DNA of 13,936 nucleotides, taken from contig JAQUMZ010000024.1 in the NCBI GenBank assembly GCA_028717865.1, positions 1-13,936 on the forward strand. The letters are read 5' to 3'. This DNA comes from Elusimicrobiota bacterium (lineage in GTDB: Bacteria > Elusimicrobiota > Elusimicrobia > UBA1565 > UBA9628). Under the pieces are notes generated by a model. That model worked only from the letters and a program-made list of their open reading frames with translations. It made no database searches and was not told the DNA's origin. Each line of letters begins with the position of its first letter. Positions within the stretch are counted from its first letter, which is position 1. A program made the position numbers and the translations under genes. Of the stretch, positions 7,154 to 12,851 are shown one piece after another.

Positions 7154-8600
7154 GCCGTCGGCCGCGGCCGCGCCTTTTTTCGTGCGCCGGCTGGGCGGAA
7201 AATACCTGGTCACCAACGAATGGGGGTATCATCATTTCCTCTCCGGAAGGTCCTTCGCGAAATTGCGCGCGGGCGGTTTGCGGCCGGGGTCGGGGGAGTG
7301 GGAAGAGCTGCAGCGGAAGGGGTTTATCGGCACACATCTTGATTTCCAGGGCTTGGCCCGAGATTTTAGGATCAAGAACAACTTCTTGTGGAGCGGGCCT
7401 TCCCTGCACATATTCGTGACCACGCTGCGCTGCAACCACGCCTGCCTTTATTGCCAATCGAGCGCGGTGGCCGGCTCACGGCGGGGCACGAACATGTCCG
7501 TCAAGGCGGCCCGGGCCTCGGTGGACATGATGTTTTCCGGGCCGAGCCGGAATCTGACCATAGAGTTCCAGGGCGGGGAGCCCCTGCTCAATTGGCCGGT
7601 CGTGTCGTTCGTGGTCCGCTATGCCCGCCGGCGCAACGAATCCGATTCGCGCAACCTTACTCTGTCCCTGGTCACCAACCTTACCCTCATGGATTCGGAC
7701 AAGCTCGATTTCCTCCAGGAGCACGAAGTCTCCATCTGCGCCTCGCTCGACGGTCCGGCCGCCCTGCACGACCGCAACCGGCCTTGGGGCCGCAAGAGCT
7801 CCCATGCCGTTGCGCTGCGCTGGCTGCGCGAGATCGAGCGGCGGCGCCTGGCCGAGGCTCCGCCCAAGCGCAGGATATTCAAACCCAGCACGTTGATGAC
7901 CACCAGCCGTTATTCCCTCCCGTTCTGGCGCCAGATCGTGGACGCCCATCTCGACGCGGGCCTGGAGGGCGTATTTCTGCGGCCGCTCTCGCCCATCGGC
8001 TACGCCAAGCGGGTCTGGGGCGAGATCGGCTACGGCGCGCGGGAGTACGTGGATTTCTACCGGCGGGCCTTGGACTACATCCTTGAGATCAACCTGCGGG
8101 GGCGCCCTTTCGTAGAGCGCATGGCGGCCATGCTGGCCATGAAAATACTGCGGCGCAACGACCCGAATTTCCTGGATTGCCGATCCCCTTGCGGCGCCGG
8201 CATCGGCCAGCTGGCCTACAACTACGACGGAGACGTGTACACCTGCGACGAGGGCCGCATGGTGGCGCAGCAGGGGGACCGCAGCTTCCGGGTGGGCAAC
8301 GTCTTCACGCACACATACCAGGATCTGGCGGCCAGCCCCGCCTGGCGGGGCTGCTGCCTGGCCTCCTTGCTGGACGCCCAGCCCGCCTGCTCGCGCTGCG
8401 CCTACAAGCCCTACTGCGGGGTCTGCCCGGTCTACAACTACGAGGCCCAGGGCAGCCTGTGGGGCTGCCTGCCCCGGAACATGCACTGCCAGGTGTTCCG
8501 CGGCATTTTCGACCTGCTTTTCGAGAGGCTGGCCGTGCCCCGTTACCGGGGGGTCTTCGCGTCGTGGCTGGACAGAAGCCGCAAGGAGGCGCCGCAATGA
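7140..8600 (+). CDS. hxsB: His-Xaa-Ser system radical SAM maturase HxsB
   Basis: A 486-residue protein with ATG 7140 preceded by a strong GGAGGAGG tract. The N-terminal domain FFVRRLGGKYLVTNEWGYHH (13-32) is the HxsB-type recognition region. The radical SAM core follows: LRCNHACLYCQ (C98, C102, C105), IEFQGGEPLLNWP (141-153), SLVTNLTLM and SICASLDGP. The C-terminal SPASM-like part has C347, C351 in SPCGAGIGQLAYNYDGDVYTCDEG, C369, and CSRCAYKPYCGVCPV (C417-C429). C443 and C450 come after that, enough for two auxiliary [4Fe-4S] clusters. HxsB proteins are believed to modify His-Xaa-Ser repeat peptides; the chemistry of the product is not something I can state. Full length, with all expected motifs intact. 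It overlaps its HxsD-like neighbours on both sides, consistent with a complex. Confidence 0.88.
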   Translation: MAGPKPSAAAAPFFVRRLGGKYLVTNEWGYHHFLSGRSFAKLRAGGLRPGSGEWEELQRKGFIGTHLDFQGLARDFRIKNNFLWSGPSLHIFVTTLRCNHACLYCQSSAVAGSRRGTNMSVKAARASVDMMFSGPSRNLTIEFQGGEPLLNWPVVSFVVRYARRRNESDSRNLTLSLVTNLTLMDSDKLDFLQEHEVSICASLDGPAALHDRNRPWGRKSSHAVALRWLREIERRRLAEAPPKRRIFKPSTLMTTSRYSLPFWRQIVDAHLDAGLEGVFLRPLSPIGYAKRVWGEIGYGAREYVDFYRRALDYILEINLRGRPFVERMAAMLAMKILRRNDPNFLDCRSPCGAGIGQLAYNYDGDVYTCDEGRMVAQQGDRSFRVGNVFTHTYQDLAASPAWRGCCLASLLDAQPACSRCAYKPYCGVCPVYNYEAQGSLWGCLPRNMHCQVFRGIFDLLFERLAVPRYRGVFASWLDRSRKEAPQ

Positions 8601-9028
8601 TATGGGATATTGATCTTGAATCCGGAGAGGCGTCGGTTACGTTGTGCCGCGGGGCGTACGAGCGCGAGGCCGTGGCCATGACGGTCAAGCTCTGGGCGCG
8701 CCGGGCCCGGTGCCGCGAGGCTGGGTCCAAGGCGGGATTCTTCAGGATTGTTTTGCGTCCTGCCGGAGGTCCGGCCACGCGGGAGACCTTGCAGGCCCTG
8801 GCCGGAGGCTTCCTCTGCGAGGCCCTGAACCAGCAGTGCCGCCTGGACACCGTGAAGCTCAACGGCAACGTGCAGAAATTGATCTTGACGCAAGCGTTGT
8901 ATTCGGCCCAGAAAGCCGGGGAGCGCAGCCGCGCGGCCGTGTCCCCGGCGCGGGCCGAGAGGCTGGCGCGCGAGGCGCGCGGTATGATGCGCAAATCCGG
9001 GGGACGCGCTAACGGGAGGTCGGCATGA
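8597..9028 (+). CDS. hxsD: HxsD-like protein 2
   Basis: A 143-residue protein with ATG 8597 in an ATGA overlap with the hxsB stop and AAGGAGG (8583-8589) 7 bases upstream. Residues about 10-110 follow the HxsD plan: YEREAVAMTVKLWARRA, a FFRIVLRP strand and a TLQALAGGFLCEALNQQCRLDTV helix. NVQKLILTQALYSAQK closes the fold. The F-L-x-E-x-L-x-Q segment and the final I-L-x-Q-A-L are shared with the HxsD-like protein at 6659, but overall identity looks low, so they are diverged paralogs, perhaps serving different maturases. The tail is basic and Ala/Arg-rich. The next gene, the repeat precursor, begins in another ATGA overlap, so the two products are probably made together. Confidence 0.7.
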   Translation: MIWDIDLESGEASVTLCRGAYEREAVAMTVKLWARRARCREAGSKAGFFRIVLRPAGGPATRETLQALAGGFLCEALNQQCRLDTVKLNGNVQKLILTQALYSAQKAGERSRAAVSPARAERLAREARGMMRKSGGRANGRSA

Positions 9029-9417
9029 GCTCCAAGAAGAAGAGCCGCAAGAAGCCGCTGTTATCGGACGTCCAGGAGGGCCTGGACGTGTTCTTCAACA
9101 GCGAGGAGGGCAAGATCCTCAAGGAGGACGTGGTCAAGGGCGCTGCCGCGCTGGGCCTGGTCAGCGGGCTGCTGGCCTTGGGCGCCACGCCGGCTCCCGG
9201 CCATTCCAACTACGTCCACAACTCGGGCAACGCGTCCTCGCACACCTCCCACGGCAGCCATTCCAGCCACGGCAGCCATACCAGCCACGGTTCGCACGGC
9301 AGCCACGGCAGCCATTCCAGCCACGGCTCGCACACGTCCCACGGCAGCCACGGCTCGCACGGCAGCCACGGCAGCCACGGTTCGCACGGCAGCCATGCCC
9401 GCGGAGGGTGGTGTTGA
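9025..9417 (+). CDS. hxsA: HxsA-type His-Xaa-Ser repeat precursor peptide
   Basis: A 130-residue protein with ATG 9025, GGGAGG at 9014-9019 and an ATGA overlap. Layout: a basic start (residues 2-10), an amphipathic acidic helix (about 13-37), a hydrophobic stretch AAALGLVSGLLALGA (40-54) and a short APGHSNYVHNSGN linker. Then come 17 uninterrupted H-x-S triplets from H73 to S123, H124, and the tail ARGGWC. The variable residue is Gly in 12 triplets, Thr in 3 and Ser in 2. This is the hallmark of HxsA, the proposed substrate of Hxs maturases. The hydrophobic part could be a TM, a secretion signal or part of the leader; a cut after it would free an array of about 70 residues. His/Ser density would suit metal binding or cross-linking (inference). 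The terminal Trp-Cys is notable. Confidence 0.88.
   Translation: MSSKKKSRKKPLLSDVQEGLDVFFNSEEGKILKEDVVKGAAALGLVSGLLALGATPAPGHSNYVHNSGNASSHTSHGSHSSHGSHTSHGSHGSHGSHSSHGSHTSHGSHGSHGSHGSHGSHGSHARGGWC
9241..9393 (+). repeat. Coding array of 17 H-x-S triplets with an internal 54-bp duplication
   Basis: Seventeen 9-base units encode H-x-S. The X residues run T G S G T G G G S G T G G G G G G, so the six-triplet block S-G-T-G-G-G occurs twice in tandem (9259-9312 and 9313-9366). The two DNA copies differ at several codons (AGC/TCG/TCC, CAT/CAC, ACC/ACG, GGT/GGC), yet every difference is synonymous. The peptide order is conserved while the DNA has drifted. Confidence 0.9.
9403..9408 (+). promoter_or_regulatory. 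Ribosome binding site deciding the start at 9414
   Basis: GGAGGG sits 5 bases before TTG 9414. The competing in-frame GTGs at 9408 and 9411 overlap or abut it and are unlikely starts. The chosen start overlaps the hxsA stop as TTGA. Confidence 0.6.
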
Positions 9418-10508
9418 GCGACGGCCGCGGTCCGGGGCCGGTGATCCGCAAGTTTAAGATCGCCGTGACCTCGGACTGCTCCCTGCGCTGCCGGTATTGC
9501 TTCGTGGACAAGGCCGCGGGCCAGACCGTCTCCCTGCGCTGCGCGGACGCCGCGCTGCGCATGTTCCTGGAGGCGCCCGGCCGGCTGAAGAAACTGGAGA
9601 TTTACGGCGGCGAGCCGTTCCTGCGCTTCGCGCGCGTGCGCCGGGTGCTGGATATGGCCGCGCGGCGCGCCGCGCGCCTGGGCAAGACCCTGTCGGTCAC
9701 GGTCGCCACCAACGGCGTAGGGGTCCGGGACCGGGACCTGGATTATCTGCGCGCCGCGGGGGCGCGGCTTTCCGTGAGCTTTTCCGGCAGCGGCGCCGCG
9801 CATGACCGGTTCCGCCGGTTCGCGGACGGGGCCGGCTCCTACGAGCGCATCGTGGCCAAGCTGCCCCGCATGTTCGCCGCGCTGGGATCGGACGCGGTCG
9901 GCGCCATCTTCTGCGTGCATCCGCAGGGGACCGCCACCCTGGCGCGGGATTTCCGCAGGCTGGCGCGGCTGGGCTTGCGGCGCGTGAACCTGGAGGTCGT
10001 GCACGGCTTCGCCTGGAGCGCCGCGGCGCGGGCGCGGTTCGTCCGCCAGCTCGATGCCGTCGGCGCCTACGCCTTGGACGAGATACGGCGCGGCCGGCCG
10101 ATCGTTTTCGACACGTTTTTAGATTTCCTGGACCCGGAGCTCAAGCGCCGGGGCGCCTGCCCCTTTTATCGGGATCTGGAGATGTTCCCGGGCGGGGAGT
10201 TCTCGTTCTATCCATATCCGTTCGTGCCGCGCGGCCGCGGCGCCGAGGTCGCGGTCGGACACGCCCTGGAGGGGTTCGCGCCGCCCTACCGGGACTGCGG
10301 CTGCGATCCGGCCCCGGAGCGCTGCTCCGGCTGCCGGCAGCGCTACTACCGGCTGCGCCGCGTGTCCGAGGGCAACGAGCCTTACCGGGAGAGAACCAGA
10401 TTCCTGGCGCGGCTGTTCAAGCGCATCATCGCCGAGTCCCGGACCGACCGGGTGTTCCTCGATTACATCCGCGGCCTGCGGCTGGCGGCGGCGGGGGGCC
10501 TGAATTGA
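9414..10508 (+). CDS. Radical SAM protein in the HxsC position, not typical HxsC
   Basis: A 364-residue protein from TTG 9414, with a TTGA overlap with the hxsA stop. The SAM/Fe-S motif is CSLRCRYC (C22, C26, C29). EIYGGEPFLRF (GGE motif), VATNGVG and SVSFSGSGAAHDRFR follow, a standard partial TIM barrel. The C-terminal part has GACPFYRDLEMFPGGEFSFYPYPF, then DCGCDPAPERCSGCRQRYY, enough Cys for an auxiliary cluster of the SPASM/twitch type. It directly follows the precursor gene, where a maturase is expected. Features I associate with HxsC (an N-terminal extension before the Cys motif, an LTGGEPTL stretch, a C-terminal C-x2-C-x-GFF) are absent. I therefore call it a maturase candidate of unknown chemistry. 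It is coupled to the next radical SAM gene by another TTGA overlap. Confidence 0.83.
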   Translation: MSDGRGPGPVIRKFKIAVTSDCSLRCRYCFVDKAAGQTVSLRCADAALRMFLEAPGRLKKLEIYGGEPFLRFARVRRVLDMAARRAARLGKTLSVTVATNGVGVRDRDLDYLRAAGARLSVSFSGSGAAHDRFRRFADGAGSYERIVAKLPRMFAALGSDAVGAIFCVHPQGTATLARDFRRLARLGLRRVNLEVVHGFAWSAAARARFVRQLDAVGAYALDEIRRGRPIVFDTFLDFLDPELKRRGACPFYRDLEMFPGGEFSFYPYPFVPRGRGAEVAVGHALEGFAPPYRDCGCDPAPERCSGCRQRYYRLRRVSEGNEPYRERTRFLARLFKRIIAESRTDRVFLDYIRGLRLAAAGGLN

Positions 10509-11521
10509 CCGCGGTGAAAAGTCCGGCCCGGCCTACGCTCAAGACTTGCGAGGTCATACTCAACTACGAGTGCAACGCCAAGTGCCTGTTCTGCTATCAT
10601 CCCACGCAACTGCGCGGTCCGGAGCTGCCGCTGCGCGAGACGGCCCGGGCCCTGCTGGCCGGCCGCAGGCGAGGCTGCTGGATCGCCTACTTCATAGGCG
10701 GGGAGATAACCTTGCGCCCGGACCTGCCCCGCATCACGGCCCTGGCCCGGGGCCTGGGGTATCCCTGCGTGCAGGTCATGACCAACGGTCTGCTCCTGGC
10801 GGACCCGGAGTACGCCCGGCGCCTGGTGGGCGCGGGCGCCAATCTGTTCCGCATCTCCATCCACAGCCACGACGCGGCCCGGCACGACCGCCTGGTGGGA
10901 GTGCCGGGCGCCTTCGGCCGGGTCATGCGCGCCATGGAGAATCTCCGGTGCCTGGGCGCCGACGTGGCCGTCAACCATACGATCAACGCCCTCAACTATC
11001 GCGACGCGGAGCGCTTCGCCGAGTTGCTGTGCTCGCGTTTCGCGCTTACGGACATCAATTTCATCTTCTCGCACTTCCGGGGGGAGATGTCGGTGAATCT
11101 GGACCTGCTAAAGGTGCGCATCTCGCGGACCGCGCCCTACGTGCGCCGGGCCATGGAGGTCCTGCGCCGCCGCCGCGTGGCCGTGGAGGCGCCCATGCTC
11201 GTCAATTACACGCCCTGCGTATTGCCCGGCATGGACCATCTGCTGGCCGAGTGGGAGCGCCTGGAGAAGCCCGAGGACGACGACATGCTGGTCCATCCCG
11301 AGGGCTTCACCACCCGCATCTACGATATGAAGGAGGCCGAGCGGGTCAAGCCCGCCTCCTGCTCCCGCTGCGTCTACCACGCCCGGTGCCTGGGCTTCGA
11401 ACGGGAATATCGGGCCCTGTACGGGACCGCGGAGTACCGGCCGTTGGCCGAGTTCCCCAAGCCTTTCCCGCTGTATCCGACCTATGCCCGCATGGAGCGG
11501 ATGGGGGTGCCGCGTGGATAG
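10505..11521 (+). CDS. Radical SAM protein with C-terminal Cys motif
   Basis: A 338-residue protein from TTG 10505 with a G-rich tract about 6 bases upstream. The motif is ECNAKCLFCYHP (C23, C27, C30). FIGGEITLRPDLPRI, QVMTNGLLL, RISIHSHDAARHDRLV and a tail SCSRCVYHARCLGFEREYRALYG follow. The layout and motifs parallel the radical SAM protein that opens the operon at 4343 (GGE-x-TL-x-PDLP, TNG, x-SIH-S, C-x2-C-x5-C near the end), so the two are paralogs bracketing the precursor. A distinct PCVLPGMDHLLAEWERLEK insert precedes the tail. It is probably a peptide-modifying enzyme of this locus (inference from context); no named subfamily is recognised. It overlaps the HemN-like gene by 8 bases. 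Confidence 0.83.
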   Translation: MTAVKSPARPTLKTCEVILNYECNAKCLFCYHPTQLRGPELPLRETARALLAGRRRGCWIAYFIGGEITLRPDLPRITALARGLGYPCVQVMTNGLLLADPEYARRLVGAGANLFRISIHSHDAARHDRLVGVPGAFGRVMRAMENLRCLGADVAVNHTINALNYRDAERFAELLCSRFALTDINFIFSHFRGEMSVNLDLLKVRISRTAPYVRRAMEVLRRRRVAVEAPMLVNYTPCVLPGMDHLLAEWERLEKPEDDDMLVHPEGFTTRIYDMKEAERVKPASCSRCVYHARCLGFEREYRALYGTAEYRPLAEFPKPFPLYPTYARMERMGVPRG

Positions 11522-12851
11522 CCGTTCGTTCCAGGCCCTTCTGCGCGTGGTGGAGCGCAGCAATCATACCGGCTATCCCACCCCGTATCCGGCCCTGGCG
11601 GCGTGGGATCCCGTAGCGCCGGGCCTGGCGCTGCGGGCCTGGCGCGGCATGGCTCCGGAGGAGGCCGGGCTGGGGCTTTACGTCCATATACCATTCTGCC
11701 CCAAGCGCTGCGCGTTCTGCTTCCTGCCCGTCTGGGGCGTGGGCGATCGTTCGCGCGTGGCCGGCTACCTGGACGCCCTGGCGCGGGAGGCCGCCATCTA
11801 CGCGGAGCCGCTGCGCGGGCGGCGCTTCCGTTCCGTGTACATCGGGGGCGGCACCCCGTCGCTGCTGGACGGCTCCGAGCTGGACCGTTTGTTCTCTACC
11901 CTGGAGCGCTGCTTCGCGCGGACCGGGGACTGCCAGGTGGCCATGGAGGCCAATCCCGAATCCCTGGACCGCGCGCAGGCCGGGCGGCTCAAGTCCCTGG
12001 GGGTGAACTGGCTCACCCTGGGAGTGCAATCGCTGGAGCCCGGCGTGCTCCGGGCCAGCGGCCGCCCCGGCGCCGGGGCGGCGGCCCGGGCCTACGCCGC
12101 GGCGCGCGCCGCGGGCATCCCGGGGATCAACGTGGACCTGCTTTTCGGCCTGCCGGGGCAATCGCGTAGCGGCTTTTTGCGCGACGTGTACGAATGCGCC
12201 TCCTGGCGGCCGGACCAGATCCACCTGAACGTCTACGTCAACGCGCCCAAGACCGCGTTGGCCAGGCGCGGGCACCGGGTTAACCGGGTCCAGTTCCAGG
12301 AGGCCTTGCGGGTCCAGGCGGAGGGATTCCGGACGCTCGAGGCCGCCGGGTACGCGCGCATCGACGCGGATTCCGCGGGGCTGACCCCCGAATCCGTGAA
12401 TTGGCAGGGAGCGCGGGCCATGGCGGCGCGGGATTCCATACTGGGCCTGGGTATCGTGTCCGTTTCTTATGTCCGCGGCGCGCTGCGCTACGTCAACAGC
12501 GCCAGCCTCTCGTCCTACCTGGGGGCCTTGCGCGCGGGGCGCCTGCCGGTGGAGCGGGGCATAGCGCTCAACCCCCGGCGCGAGATGATCAATTTCGCCC
12601 TGCAGAACCTGGAGCACGGGGGCGTCTTGCACAAGAAGCGATTCCGCAAGTTGTTCGGCACGGAGCTGCGACGGGAGTTCGCGCAGGCAATACGGAATTT
12701 AAAGATCAAGGAGGTTTTAAGGGAGCGCCGGGACGCCTACGTGCTCACCGATCACCCCGGAGGCGTGTTCGAGTACTCCCGAGAATTCTATGAGCCCGCT
12801 ATTATCCAGAAGATCGCCGGCCGATACCGGTTGCCAGGCTCCCGCCGCTGA
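11514..12851 (+). CDS. HemN/HemW-like radical SAM protein
   Basis: About 445 residues from GTG 11514; an in-frame ATG at 11484 lies deeper in the previous gene and lacks a ribosome site. The start is marked LYVHIPFCPKRCAFCFLP (C62, C66, C69). VYIGGGTPSLLDGSEL, the HemN-type GGGTPS motif, then EANPESLD, LTLGVQSLEPGVLRASGRP and INVDLLFGLPGQS follow. This series defines the coproporphyrinogen oxidase-like group, which includes HemN, HemW (haem chaperone) and various methyltransferases. The fourth Cys of the CxxxCxxCxC signature is replaced by Phe70. A short C-terminal domain remains (REMINFALQNLEHGG...). Its place inside a peptide-modification operon makes haem synthesis an unlikely role. Methylation, a second-SAM radical reaction or cluster supply are open options. 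The superfamily is firm, the function unknown. Confidence 0.85.
   Translation: MDSRSFQALLRVVERSNHTGYPTPYPALAAWDPVAPGLALRAWRGMAPEEAGLGLYVHIPFCPKRCAFCFLPVWGVGDRSRVAGYLDALAREAAIYAEPLRGRRFRSVYIGGGTPSLLDGSELDRLFSTLERCFARTGDCQVAMEANPESLDRAQAGRLKSLGVNWLTLGVQSLEPGVLRASGRPGAGAAARAYAAARAAGIPGINVDLLFGLPGQSRSGFLRDVYECASWRPDQIHLNVYVNAPKTALARRGHRVNRVQFQEALRVQAEGFRTLEAAGYARIDADSAGLTPESVNWQGARAMAARDSILGLGIVSVSYVRGALRYVNSASLSSYLGALRAGRLPVERGIALNPRREMINFALQNLEHGGVLHKKRFRKLFGTELRREFAQAIRNLKIKEVLRERRDAYVLTDHPGGVFEYSREFYEPAIIQKIAGRYRLPGSRR

Noticed and set aside
9241..9393. Short tandem DNA repeats that might be read as a CRISPR or minisatellite
   Set aside because: The period is 9 bases with no spacers, it is fully in frame within a well-started gene, and it encodes the H-x-S triplets.
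9061..9396. Minus-strand open frame with Ala/Val/Arg repeats opposite the precursor gene
   Set aside because: It is the antisense shadow of the H-x-S array and has no ribosome site or recognisable domain.
9414..10508. Naming this radical SAM protein HxsC from its position
   Set aside because: The N-terminus begins almost at the Cys motif and the C-terminal Cys arrangement does not fit the HxsC features I know.
11514..12851. Calling the HemN-like gene a haem-biosynthesis coproporphyrinogen dehydrogenase
   Set aside because: The fourth Cys of the CxxxCxxCxC signature is missing and the operon context is peptide modification.
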